Shown here: piece by piece, positions 24,400 to 32,404 of the stretch
How positions within the stretch are numbered: the stretch's first letter is position 1
Layout: every line of letters starts with the position of its first letter
NCBI GenBank assembly: GCA_045628845.1
Contig: JAZQQE010000104.1
Span: forward strand, 1 to 44,319
Reading direction: 5' to 3'
Length of the DNA: 44,319 nucleotides
Origin: RGIG7949 sp045628845
GTDB lineage: Bacteria > Bacillota > Clostridia > Oscillospirales > Oscillospiraceae
Program-made: the position numbers and the translations under genes
Notes under the pieces: generated by a model
Told to the model about the DNA's origin: nothing
The model's input: only the letters and a program-made list of their open reading frames with translations
Database searches by the model: none

Positions 24400-25599
24400 T
24401 TAATCAGTAAGCAGGGCGGCCGCGGCTATGAGCTGCGCGTCGTCCTCCGGGTCCAGCATGTCATAATAAAGAAGCTCGAAGTCCTCGTCGGACAATATCA
24501 CCTCGACGTCGGGCGTCAGGCCCACGTTGTCGAGCGATACTCCGTTCGGAGTGAAGTATTCCTCTATCGAAATATGGAGGGCGCTCCCGTCAGACAGGCC
24601 GATGGTCGTCTGCGCGTGGCCCTTCCCCGTCGTGCTCTCGCCGACGAGCGTTGCCCATTCATACTCGCTGAGCGCTGCGGAGAAGAATTCCGCCGCGCTG
24701 TACGATTCCGAATTTATCAGGACCGCCATCGGCATCTCAACGCACGAGGGGTCGGAAAACTCGCGCTGCGGCTCGCAGCCCTTTGCCTGCGATATGAACA
24801 GCACGCCCTGCGGGAGCAGGTAATCGAGTGCTTTGAGCAGCTCGTCGAGCGAGCCGCCGGGGTTATTGCGTACGTCGAACAGCAGGGACTCCGCTCCGTC
24901 CGCGCGGAGCGATTCAACGGCGGAAATGATGAGGTCCGCCGAGCGTGCCTTGAAGTTCTCTATGCGTATATAGCCGACGCCGCCGTCGAGCATGGAAAAG
25001 CTGACGGGGATGAGCTCGACCTTGCCGGGAACGAGCGTGACCGTCCTCTCCGTGCCGTCGGGCTCCGTAAGAGCGAGCGTCACGGTGCCCTCCGCGATGC
25101 GCGCGGCGATGGCCTGCTTTGCTTCTTCAAGAGTATAATCCGTTATATCCTCGCCGTCAACGGAATAAATCACGCTTCCGGCGATGACGCCGGCGTCCGC
25201 AGCGGGCGAGACACCGTAAACGTCGCTTATGAGTATTCCGCCCTCCTGACGCTTCATGATGACGATGCCAATGCCGTCATAGAGGTTTTCGGAATCGTTC
25301 ATGTATTCTCTGACCATGTCGGCTGACAGATAGTACGACCATCTGTCACCGAGCGCGTCCACGACTCCTGCGAGCGCGGCGTCGGTCAGTTCCTCCGTGT
25401 CGAAGTCACCGACGAAATATCTGTCGATGACGCCGAGCGCCTCATCAAGCTTGTCCGACGGCGTATATTCATCCCGCTCCGTGTGCGAAGGCACGAACGA
25501 AGACATGACGAACTGAACCGTGAAGCTCAGCACGAGTGTGAGCACCGCCGCTCCGACGGCTATCAGCAGAGCCGCCCAGACCGGGATCCTGTCCTTCAT
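24400..25599 (-). CDS. ctpA: C-terminal processing protease, S41 family
   Basis: A membrane-anchored serine protease with its catalytic part outside the cell. Residues 8-35 are a transmembrane anchor. A helical segment (about 45-95) precedes a PDZ domain (about 105-185; YDGIGIVI, SPAADAGVIAGSVI). The S41 core follows: VGYIRIENF, LFDVRNNPGGSLDEL, then the catalytic serine, most likely Ser301 in NSESYSAAE, and Lys326 in TTGKGHAQT, 25 residues later as in CtpB. Length 399 is typical. It lies 34 bp after the LytM peptidase gene. In other bacteria, Ctp proteases degrade or tune cell-wall hydrolases, so acting on the adjacent FtsEX-linked peptidase is a plausible inference. Confidence 0.93.
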   Translation of the reverse strand: MKDRIPVWAALLIAVGAAVLTLVLSFTVQFVMSSFVPSHTERDEYTPSDKLDEALGVIDRYFVGDFDTEELTDAALAGVVDALGDRWSYYLSADMVREYMNDSENLYDGIGIVIMKRQEGGILISDVYGVSPAADAGVIAGSVIYSVDGEDITDYTLEEAKQAIAARIAEGTVTLALTEPDGTERTVTLVPGKVELIPVSFSMLDGGVGYIRIENFKARSADLIISAVESLRADGAESLLFDVRNNPGGSLDELLKALDYLLPQGVLFISQAKGCEPQREFSDPSCVEMPMAVLINSESYSAAEFFSAALSEYEWATLVGESTTGKGHAQTTIGLSDGSALHISIEEYFTPNGVSLDNVGLTPDVEVILSDEDFELLYYDMLDPEDDAQLIAAAALLTD

Positions 25600-25633
25600 A
25601 GTATAACCTCATTCCCCTGCCGTGCAGAGGGTA

Positions 25634-26917
25634 TCAGTCCCAGTATCTCCAATAGCTTGAGAAGTAACCGAGCGGATCGACGCGGGAGCCGCTGACCCAG
25701 GTCTCGAAGTGGCAGTGCGGTCCCGTGGACAGGCCGGTGCTGCCGACGTAGCCTATCGTCTGGCCCTTGCTCACGCTCTGACCGACGGAGACCGCCATGG
25801 AGCTCATGTGGGCGTACAGCGTGTAGCGGCCGTCGCCGTGGGCTATCATGACGTAGTTGCCGTAGGAGCTGTCGTAGGTCGCGGTGGTGACGACGCCGGA
25901 GTCTGCGGCGAATATGCCACAGCCGTACCAGCTGCCGATGTCGATGCCGTTATGGAATCTCGTGTAGCCGAGTATCGGGTGCAGACGCGAGCCGAACGGA
26001 GAGGTCACGCAGCGTCTGCTGTCGTTTACGGGCCACATATACGTGCCGGTCGAAACGATGACCTCGGTGCTGCTGCTTCCGCCGCTGCTGCTTCCGCCGC
26101 CGTTCTGCCTCTGCTCAGCCAGACGGCGCTGACGCTCCTCCTCGAGCTGTCTGTCATACTCGCGCTGGAGCTCGGCTATCTGCTCGGAGAGCTCGGCCTC
26201 GAGCACTTCGTTTTCCTCGTAGGTGAGCTCATATTCCTCACGCTGCTCCTCGAGCTGGACCATGAGGGCCTGCATCTCGGCAGTCTGGATATCAAGCTCG
26301 TGCTTCTTCTCCTGCTCCTGAGTCCTCGCCTCCTCGGCGTCTTCCCTGGAGGACGCGAGGCTCTCGCGAGCCTCCTGCGTCGCCGCCTGCGCATCCTTGA
26401 GGCCCTGAACGACGAACTCGTTGTAGGACATTATCTCATTGATGTCGTCTATGCGGGAGAGAAGGTCGGAAAAGCTCGCCGCATCAAACAGGATGGAGAA
26501 ATAGGATATGCTCCCGCTCTCCTCCATGGCGCGCACACGGCGGCGGAAGAGCACCTTCTGGTCGGCCTCCTCCTCCTCGCGCTTGGCAAGCTCGTTTTCC
26601 TGATAGGCTATCTGCGAATCGAGCGCAACGATCTCGGCGTTGTATATCTCGATCTCTTCATAGGTCGTGTTGATACGCTCGTCGAGCAGTGCCTGCTTGG
26701 CGAGGATGGCGTTCTGCTCGTCGGAGATGGCGTTGAGCTTCTCCGTTATCTCACGCTGACGCGCGGCAAGCTCGTCAGCCTTGTCCTGCAGCTCATTTAT
26801 CTCTTGCTGCGTGACCGCCTTCGCGGGCAGAACGGAGGCAAGGAGCGGAGCTATCAGCAGTATGACGAGCACTATGGCCAGAACGGCCATAATGAGTCTT
26901 CTTCTCTTTTTCTTCAT
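25634..26917 (-). CDS. EnvC/CwlO-like coiled-coil LytM (M23) murein endopeptidase
   Basis: A 427-residue exported protein. The second ATG (26917) is used as start: AGGAGG lies 9 nt upstream, while for the first ATG it is directly adjacent. A signal anchor (residues 8-34) is followed by long coiled coils (about 36-270) interrupted by a small helical segment (SGSISYFSILFDAASFSDLL region), the layout of FtsEX-controlled activators such as EnvC, CwlO and PcsB. A Ser/Gly linker leads to the LytM domain (about 292-427). The zinc and catalytic residues look intact: His322 and Asp326 (HNGID), His370 (YAHM), and His401/His403 (HCH). Unlike E. coli EnvC, which lost catalysis, it should itself cleave peptidoglycan peptides. 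It lies 27 bp after ftsX. Confidence 0.93.
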   Translation of the reverse strand: MKKKRRRLIMAVLAIVLVILLIAPLLASVLPAKAVTQQEINELQDKADELAARQREITEKLNAISDEQNAILAKQALLDERINTTYEEIEIYNAEIVALDSQIAYQENELAKREEEEADQKVLFRRRVRAMEESGSISYFSILFDAASFSDLLSRIDDINEIMSYNEFVVQGLKDAQAATQEARESLASSREDAEEARTQEQEKKHELDIQTAEMQALMVQLEEQREEYELTYEENEVLEAELSEQIAELQREYDRQLEEERQRRLAEQRQNGGGSSSGGSSSTEVIVSTGTYMWPVNDSRRCVTSPFGSRLHPILGYTRFHNGIDIGSWYGCGIFAADSGVVTTATYDSSYGNYVMIAHGDGRYTLYAHMSSMAVSVGQSVSKGQTIGYVGSTGLSTGPHCHFETWVSGSRVDPLGYFSSYWRYWD

Positions 26918-26944
26918 AACGTACATCCTCCTTTCAGAGGCACA

Positions 26945-27832
26945 TTATATTTTGAGGTAATTCTTTATCGCAGTAGAGCTGGCGATGACGCCGACGAGCA
27001 CTCCGACAGCGGCGTAGGCTATAAGGAGCGGTATCGCAACCGTGGAGAACTTGACGAGGTTCACGAACGCGAGCGTCACGGATTCATGGGCGCGGGTGTA
27101 GAGTATCGTATATACGCCCCACGTCACAAGATATGCCAGCGCGGAGCCGACTATCCCGAGGAAGAGTCCCTCGATGACGAAGGGCCAGCGGATAAAGGCG
27201 TTCGTCGCGCCGACCATCTTCATCACGCCGATCTCTTCGCGGCGGCTGAACGACGTCAGCTTTATCGTGTTCGCCATGATGAACACGGAAACGACGAGCA
27301 GTACCGCGGTTATGATGAGCGAGACGAGGGCGACGACGTTCCTGACGGTAACGAAGCCGCGGGATATCTCGAGATGCGCGTTGACAGAGGCTATGCCTGG
27401 CGTGAACGCGAGGTCCTGCTGCAGCTTCCCCATGCCGTCTATGTCAGTCATCGTGATGACGTAGCGGTGACGGAACACGGTCGCGTCTATCTCCTCGAAG
27501 AGCGTGTTGTCGTCATACTTCTGGAGGAACTTGTTCATAGCCTGCTCGCGGCTCACGAACTCGACGGTGGCAACGTTGTCGTACTTTTCGATGCTCTGAC
27601 CGATGAGCCTCGCGTCCTCGTCGGAGAGGGTCTCGTCGACATAGGCAAGGACCTGATTCTGCGATTCGAGTCCGGATATGATCTCCTGTATGTTCACAGA
27701 CAGCAGCGAAAAGCCTCCCATGATGATGAGGCACGCCATCATGATGGCTATCGTCGCGACCGACATGAAGCCGTGGCTGAATACGCTCGCCACGCCTTCC
27801 TTCAGAAAATAGAGAAATTTATTACTCTTCAT
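26945..27832 (-). CDS. ftsX: Cell division protein FtsX
   Basis: The membrane half of the FtsEX complex. FtsX transmits FtsE ATP hydrolysis to an extracellular peptidoglycan hydrolase at the division site or the lateral wall. The 295 residues start with FLKEGVASVFSHGFMSVATI, a typical FtsX N-terminus, and the first membrane helix (about 22-45). The extracellular loop follows (about 46-170; VLAYVDETLSD, FVSREQAMNKFLQKYDD). Three further helices lie near 172-195, 218-245 and 262-288, with SRREEIGVMKMVGAT, the FtsX/MacB-type cytoplasmic coupling motif, between them. The start overlaps the end of ftsE by 11 nt, so the two are translationally coupled. Confidence 0.95.
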   Translation of the reverse strand: MKSNKFLYFLKEGVASVFSHGFMSVATIAIMMACLIIMGGFSLLSVNIQEIISGLESQNQVLAYVDETLSDEDARLIGQSIEKYDNVATVEFVSREQAMNKFLQKYDDNTLFEEIDATVFRHRYVITMTDIDGMGKLQQDLAFTPGIASVNAHLEISRGFVTVRNVVALVSLIITAVLLVVSVFIMANTIKLTSFSRREEIGVMKMVGATNAFIRWPFVIEGLFLGIVGSALAYLVTWGVYTILYTRAHESVTLAFVNLVKFSTVAIPLLIAYAAVGVLVGVIASSTAIKNYLKI

Positions 27833-28508
27833 AGCTGTAATACCCGCTGATACCGTCGCCTATGAGACGTCCGCCGTCGATGATGACGACGCGCTTGGCA
27901 AAGCGGTTGACCAGTTCCTTCTCATGAGTTACGACCAGAACGGTCGTTCCGAGCTCGTTTATCTGTTCGAGCAGTCTCATTATCTCGAGGCTGCGCGCGG
28001 GGTCGATGTTTCCGGTAGGCTCATCGGCGATGATGGTGCTCGGATTGTTGACGAGGGCGCGCGCTATCGCGACGCGCTGCTGCTCGCCGCCGGAGAGCTC
28101 GAGCGGATAGCTCCCAGCCTTGTCTCCGAGGCCGACGAGGTCGAGCACGTACTGCACGCGCTGCGCTATCTCCTTGGACGGCGCGCCGACGACGCGCATG
28201 GCGAAGGCGACGTTTTCGAATACCGTCTTCTTCTCTATCAGACGGAAATCCTGGAAAATGACGCCGAGCGTCCTGCGGAGCTTCGGCATCTGACGGCGGG
28301 TAATTCGGGTCATGTCGAAGCCGTTTACATCGACCGTGCCGGAGGTGGCGCATATCTCGCCCGTGATGAGCTTGATGAGCGTCGATTTTCCGCTGCCGGA
28401 CGGGCCGACGAGGAAGACGAATTCGCCGTCCTTTATCTCAAGGTTTATTCCGCGGATGGCCTTCGTCCCGTTTTCATAGGTTTTATAAACTTCTTTGAAT
28501 GATATCAT
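27822..28508 (-). CDS. ftsE: Cell division ATP-binding protein FtsE
   Basis: The cytosolic ATPase of FtsEX. The 228 residues match the family length. Motifs: Walker A GPSGSGKST (35-43), Q-loop VIFQDFRLIEKKTVFENV (the FQDFRL sequence is characteristic of FtsE), signature LSGGEQQRVAIARAL, Walker B IIADEPTGNIDP and switch His VVTHEKELV. The ATG at 28508 has GGAGGAAC in front; upstream in-frame codons in the regulator-ftsE gap lack a site. A 38-bp gap separates it from the PucR-type regulator gene upstream, and it overlaps ftsX downstream. It heads the wall-remodelling part of the operon. Confidence 0.96.
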   Translation of the reverse strand: MISFKEVYKTYENGTKAIRGINLEIKDGEFVFLVGPSGSGKSTLIKLITGEICATSGTVDVNGFDMTRITRRQMPKLRRTLGVIFQDFRLIEKKTVFENVAFAMRVVGAPSKEIAQRVQYVLDLVGLGDKAGSYPLELSGGEQQRVAIARALVNNPSTIIADEPTGNIDPARSLEIMRLLEQINELGTTVLVVTHEKELVNRFAKRVVIIDGGRLIGDGISGYYSYEE

Positions 28509-28546
28509 TGTTCCTCCGCGGCCGCAGACGTGCGGCCCCCACACGT

Positions 28547-29635
28547 TCAGGCGTGGTTCTGAGAATTGAGGTATTTCTTCACCATGAGCGCGACCTTGAA
28601 GATTATCGCGTGGTCAAACTCGCGCAGGTCAAGTCCTGTGAGCTTCTTTATTTTTTCGAGCCTGTAAACGAGCGTGTTCCTGTGTACGAACAGCTTGCGC
28701 GATGTCTCGGACACGTTCAGATTGTTTTCGAAGAACTTGTTTATGGTGTACAGCGTCTCCTGATCGAGCGCGTCGATGGGATTCTTCTTGAAGACCTCGG
28801 ATATGAACATCTCGCACAGCGTCGTCGGGAGCTGATAGATTATCCTGCCGATGCCGAGATTGTCGTAGTACATGACGCTCTTCTCGTTATCGAACACCTT
28901 GCCGACCTCGATAGCGACCTGCGCTTCCTTGTAGCGCTCGGCGAGCTCGCGGAGGTGATTGGCGATGCTTCCGACGCCGATTACCGTCTTGATATAGAGC
29001 TCTGCGGAAAGCGTGTTTGTGATCTGCTCGGCTATCTTACCGAGATCCTCGCTCCCCATGCCGGGCAGAAGCTCCTTGATGAGCACGATGTCCGTCTCGC
29101 TGACAGAGAATATGAAGTCGTGCTGCTTGTCGGGGAACATCCCCTGCATGACCTCCATCGTCGCGGGCTCGACCTTGTCCATCTGTCGGACAAGGATGAC
29201 GGCGCGCGGCGTGGTCATATCGAAATGAAGCTCCTTGGCGCGGACATACATGTCGGCCATGAGCGTATTGTCGGAAATGATGTTCTTGACAAAAGCGGTC
29301 TTGTCGTACTTCTCCTCGTAGTATACCTTCGCCTCGTTGAAGGCGATCGCGGCGAGAACGCACACGCAGGCGGCCTCGTCGTCCGTTCCCTCAACGAATA
29401 CGGCGTAGTCGAAGTCGGCATTGTATCCGCCGAGGACCTTGAACGTCCTGCCGTCATATCGGATGAGAGAATCCGAGGATTCACTGATGACTCCGGCCGC
29501 CCTGCCGAGATGCGTGCCGACCATGGCAAGCTCGTTGCAGGCCGTCACCCCGCCCTCGGAATCTATTACGCCTATTACCTTGTCGGTAGCTTCCTTCATC
29601 TGAACGATGACGCTCTGGAATATCCTGCCTGACAT
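28547..29635 (-). CDS. PucR/CdaR-type transcriptional regulator
   Basis: A 362-residue cytosolic regulator. The N-terminal half (about 1-140) resembles the sensory part of CdaR-like proteins (MSGRIFQSVIVQMKEATDKV, GVIDSEGGVTAC). A middle domain follows (about 150-280; PRAVILVRQMD, SAELYIKTVIGVGSIANHLRE), close to the GGDEF-like CdaR domain. The C-terminus has the PucR helix-turn-helix (about 300-360: NNLNVSETSRKLFVHRN, TLVYRLEKIKKLTG). The start is uncertain: I prefer the ATG at 29635, because the upstream ATG at 29734 lies only about 11 nt from the predicted transcription start, but the ribosome binding site (AAAGGG) is weak and distant. It is the first gene of the ftsEX operon, so it may control it; target and ligand are unknown. 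Confidence 0.85.
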   Translation of the reverse strand: MSGRIFQSVIVQMKEATDKVIGVIDSEGGVTACNELAMVGTHLGRAAGVISESSDSLIRYDGRTFKVLGGYNADFDYAVFVEGTDDEAACVCVLAAIAFNEAKVYYEEKYDKTAFVKNIISDNTLMADMYVRAKELHFDMTTPRAVILVRQMDKVEPATMEVMQGMFPDKQHDFIFSVSETDIVLIKELLPGMGSEDLGKIAEQITNTLSAELYIKTVIGVGSIANHLRELAERYKEAQVAIEVGKVFDNEKSVMYYDNLGIGRIIYQLPTTLCEMFISEVFKKNPIDALDQETLYTINKFFENNLNVSETSRKLFVHRNTLVYRLEKIKKLTGLDLREFDHAIIFKVALMVKKYLNSQNHA

Positions 29636-29751
29636 ATAGCGTTCAACCCTTTCCACCGCAGTATTCGTCGTTAAGCGCAGCCGAGTGCCTTTCGGGAAAC
29701 ATTGTATTACAAAACGGATACAATGCGTTGACATAATCGCTTTTGTACATC

Positions 29752-29780
29752 ACTATACCTTTTTCTTGTGCGTTTTTCAA
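29752..29780 (-). promoter_or_regulatory. Promoter of the regulator-ftsEX-greA-lysS cluster
   Basis: TTGAAA (29775-29780), 17 nt, then TATAGT (29752-29757) on the minus strand. The predicted start near 29745 leaves a leader of about 110 nt before the preferred ATG. No other strong promoter was noticed within the cluster's short gaps. Confidence 0.65.
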
Positions 29781-29863
29781 GAGATAAAATCCAAAAATCC
29801 TTTATTTTTTTGTGAATTTTGAAATAAAACGGCGCGAAATGAGGCTCTAAATTAAAAATGACG

Positions 29864-29896
29864 AAAAAAAGCCTGCCGGATATCCGGCAGGCTTTT
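29864..29896 (-). terminator. Rho-independent terminator after the UgpC-type ATPase
   Basis: The 22-nt perfect palindrome GCCTGCCGGATATCCGGCAGGC (29871-29892) is flanked by AAAAAAA on the plus-strand left (a T-run after the hairpin on the minus strand) and TTTT on the right, so it may work in both directions. It lies 28 bp past the stop at 29920. Confidence 0.9.
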
Positions 29897-29919
29897 CAGA
29901 GACTTTATTTGCGATGTTA

Positions 29920-31038
29920 TCAGTTGGAGATGGTCTTCTCGGTCTCGTAGTCGAAGAGGTGGATCTTTCTCGCATCGAAGCAGACCTTGATGCGATCGTC
30001 CATCTTGCAGGTGGTGGAGCCAGTCGGAACGACGGAGGTGAACTGCATATCGCCTTCGGAGAGATACAGGTTGGTGTCGGCACCGAGCAGCTCGGTCATC
30101 TCGACCTTGACGTCGACGACGCACTCGGGGAACTGAGCCATGTAGGCTTCCTCGGCATGGATGTGGTTCGGGCGGATACCGAAGATGACCTTCTTGCCGG
30201 CATAGGCAAGGACCTCGGGCTTGCGGCCCTTGTCATCGGGAAGAGCGACCTTCGCCTTATCGCCGAAGCGGAGGTAAGTCACGCCGCCTTCGTCGACCAG
30301 CTCGCCTTCGCAGGTGTTCATCTGCGGAGTACCGATAAAGGTCGCAACGAAGAGGTTGGCGGGGTTCTCATACAGATGCTGAGGAGCGGCGATCTGCTGG
30401 ACAAAGCCGTCCTTCATGACGACGATGCGGGTACCCATCGTCATAGCCTCGGTCTGGTCGTGGGTGTCGTAGATGAAGGTGGTGGCGAGCTTGAGGTGCA
30501 GCTTGGCGAGCTCGGAACGCATCGCGGTACGGAGCTTGGCGTCCAGGTTGGAGAGAGGCTCGTCGAGGAGGAAGACCTTGGGGTTACGCACGATGGCGCG
30601 GCCAAGGGCGACACGCTGTCTCTGGCCGCCGGACAGAGCGGCAGGCTTTCTGTCGAGCAGGTGCTCGATCTCGAGGATCTGAGCAGCCTCGTCAACGCGG
30701 CGCTTTATCTCATCCTTGGGCATCTTGCGGATCTTGAGGCCGAAGGACATATTCTCGAAAACGGTCATGTGAGGATACAGCGCGTAGTTCTGGAAGACCA
30801 TCGCTATATCTCTCTCTTTGGGGGGAACGTCATTGACGAGCTTGCCGTCTATGTAAAGCTCACCGGCGGGGATCTCTTCAAGACCGGCGATCATACGCAG
30901 GGTGGTGGATTTGCCGCAGCCGGAAGGACCGACAAGGATTATGAATTCCTTATCTTCAACGTCGAGGTTGAAGTCGGAGACCGCAGTGACGCCGCCGGCG
31001 TATTTCTTGTAAATACCCTTCAAAGTTACGCTAGACAT
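29920..31038 (-). CDS. ugpC: UgpC/MsmK-type sugar ABC transporter ATPase
   Basis: A 372-residue ATPase that energises CUT1-type carbohydrate importers. Motifs: Walker A GPSGCGKST (38-46), Q-loop MVFQNYALYPHM, signature LSGGQRQRVALGRA, Walker B VFLLDEPLSNLDAKLR and switch His DTHDQTEAMT. The C-terminal OB/TOBE domains (about 240-372; NTCEGELVDEGGVTYLRF, FGIRPNHIHAEEA) are typical of MalK/UgpC/MsmK. GGAGGT precedes the ATG. It has its own promoter and terminator, and no permease or solute-binding gene is nearby. As with MsmK/MsmX in other Bacillota, it is probably a shared ATPase serving several sugar transporters encoded elsewhere. Confidence 0.93.
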   Translation of the reverse strand: MSSVTLKGIYKKYAGGVTAVSDFNLDVEDKEFIILVGPSGCGKSTTLRMIAGLEEIPAGELYIDGKLVNDVPPKERDIAMVFQNYALYPHMTVFENMSFGLKIRKMPKDEIKRRVDEAAQILEIEHLLDRKPAALSGGQRQRVALGRAIVRNPKVFLLDEPLSNLDAKLRTAMRSELAKLHLKLATTFIYDTHDQTEAMTMGTRIVVMKDGFVQQIAAPQHLYENPANLFVATFIGTPQMNTCEGELVDEGGVTYLRFGDKAKVALPDDKGRKPEVLAYAGKKVIFGIRPNHIHAEEAYMAQFPECVVDVKVEMTELLGADTNLYLSEGDMQFTSVVPTGSTTCKMDDRIKVCFDARKIHLFDYETEKTISN

Positions 31039-31089
31039 GTTCTACCTCCGTATTTTTATTTTGTGAGAACAAAAAAGAGTTCTATTAGG

Positions 31090-31103
31090 ATAGCGCTATT
31101 GTA
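31090..31103 (-). promoter_or_regulatory. Palindrome over the -10 region of the ugpC promoter (LacI/CcpA-like operator)
   Basis: ATAGCGCTAT (31090-31099) is a perfect 10-bp palindrome with the central GCGC typical of LacI-family and cre-type sites. It overlaps the -10 element (31098-31103). A sugar-responsive repressor is an inference. Confidence 0.45.
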
Positions 31104-31126
31104 ACACAGTTATCGGGAAATGTATA
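31098..31126 (-). promoter_or_regulatory. Promoter of ugpC
   Basis: On the minus strand TATACA (31121-31126) is followed after 17 nt by TACAAT (31098-31103) with an extended TGT. The -35 is imperfect (4 of 6). Confidence 0.6.
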
Positions 31127-31168
31127 TTATACGAACACACAAAGCTGAACGCTCTATTTTGTGGACTT

Positions 31169-31891
31169 TTACAAATTACGGTGTTTGTCAGTAAAAAGCT
31201 GCTGCGTTTCCTCTTCCGTAAGCAGCCTGTACTCCCCCGGAGCGAGGTCCGGGTCGAGGTCGAGGGCTCCTATCGACAGGCGGCGCAGCTTCACGACCGG
31301 CGCTCCCGTATTGGCGAGCATACGCTTGACCTGATGGTACTTCCCCTCCGATATATAAAGGCGCACGGTCGTTTCGGATACGCGCTCAAGGCGCGCGGGA
31401 AGGCACTTCGTCCCGTCGCCGAGAGTGATGCCCGCGGCGAGGATATCCTCCGCGCCGGTCTCCGGCGGCGAGGCCACCTCCGCCTCGTAGGCCTTCACGA
31501 CGCCGTGCGAGGGGCTGATTATCCTGTGGGCGAGGTCGCCGTCGTCCGTGAGGATGAGGAGGCCCTCCGTATCTCTGTCGAGCCTTCCGGCGGGAGCGGC
31601 TCCCCTGCGGCGCGCTGTCTCGTCCATGAGGTCGAGCACGGTCTTTTCCCTGCCGTCCTCCGTCGCCGTCAGGACGCCCGCGGGCTTGTTCATCATATAC
31701 ACGACTCTGGCAGTATAGCGCACGGGCTCGCCGTCAAGCGTAACGGCGTCACGGTCAGTATCGACGTGGGTGTCCGCCTTCGCGGCTCCGCCGTTGACAA
31801 GGACGCGCCCGCAGCGGATGAGTCCCCGCGCCTCAGAGCGCGTGGCAAGTCCCGCAGAAGTAAGCAGTTTGTCAAGTCTCAAAACCGGCAT
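31169..31891 (-). CDS. RsuA/RluB-family ribosomal pseudouridine synthase
   Basis: An enzyme converting a uridine of ribosomal RNA to pseudouridine. The 240-residue protein has an N-terminal S4 RNA-binding domain (about 1-50; LRLDKLLTSAGLATRSEARGL) and the catalytic domain of the RsuA group. The catalytic Asp105 sits in GRLDRDTEGLLILT. MMNKPAGVLTA and LYISEGKYHQVKRMLA (the KYHQ..RM motif) are also family signatures. GGGAGG precedes the ATG. RsuA (16S) and RluB (23S) cannot be separated by eye. It is divergent from the DUF4830-like gene with 49 bp between starts. No clear terminator follows. Confidence 0.93.
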   Translation of the reverse strand: MPVLRLDKLLTSAGLATRSEARGLIRCGRVLVNGGAAKADTHVDTDRDAVTLDGEPVRYTARVVYMMNKPAGVLTATEDGREKTVLDLMDETARRRGAAPAGRLDRDTEGLLILTDDGDLAHRIISPSHGVVKAYEAEVASPPETGAEDILAAGITLGDGTKCLPARLERVSETTVRLYISEGKYHQVKRMLANTGAPVVKLRRLSIGALDLDPDLAPGEYRLLTEEETQQLFTDKHRNL

Positions 31892-31940
31892 AGGCCGCCT
31901 CCCCGAGGAATATAGTTTTACAAAAAACGGAGGTGCTCTT

Positions 31941-32402
31941 ATGTTCGTTTATACAGCAAGGTTTACAAAGAGGAAGCTCCTTGCGGCCGTGCTCGTCGCG
32001 GCCGCGGTGATTTGCGCGCTCGTCGTGATAATATCCGTCTGCTCCCGGGGCGGCGGTAAAGCCGTCTCCGCGCCGGATATGCGAAATAACTCCGACCGCG
32101 TCAGCTATCTCAGCTCGCTGGGCTGGATAGTCGATGAAACGCCGTTGGAGAGCCGTACGGTCGTCATCCCGCGCTCTTTCGAGGGGATATATGCCGACTA
32201 TATAGCTCTCCAGCGTGAACAGGGTTTCCCCCTTGAAGACTATGGCGGAATGGAAGCGACCCGCTACACCTACCGCGTGAAAAACTGGGAGGACAGCAGT
32301 AAGGAGGTCGTCGCCGACATTCTCGTTTACGGCATGAGCGTCATAGGCGGAGACATACAGTGCCCCGCCGCGGACGGCTTCATGTCCACATTAAAGCCCT
32401 GA
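31941..32402 (+). CDS. DUF4830-like membrane-anchored protein
   Basis: A 153-residue protein with GGAGGT 7 nt before the ATG at 31941; a longer in-frame version would run antisense through the pseudouridine synthase gene. Residues 10-38 form one N-terminal membrane segment (KLLAAVLVAAAVICALVVII); the rest is extracellular. The C-terminal domain reads as DUF4830: DRVSYLSSLGW, VVIPRSFEGIYADYIALQ, YGGMEATRYTYRVKNW and ILVYGMSVIGGDI. The family is common in Clostridia and of unknown function. The stop at 32400-32402 lies only 2 nt from the stop of the convergent formate/nitrite channel gene, leaving no room for a terminator between them. Confidence 0.85.
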   Translation: MFVYTARFTKRKLLAAVLVAAAVICALVVIISVCSRGGGKAVSAPDMRNNSDRVSYLSSLGWIVDETPLESRTVVIPRSFEGIYADYIALQREQGFPLEDYGGMEATRYTYRVKNWEDSSKEVVADILVYGMSVIGGDIQCPAADGFMSTLKP

Positions 32403-32404
32403 GG

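Noticed and set aside
25709..27850. 713-codon plus-strand frame opposite the LytM peptidase and ftsX
   Set aside because: No family features and no ribosome binding site; both minus-strand genes are unambiguous.
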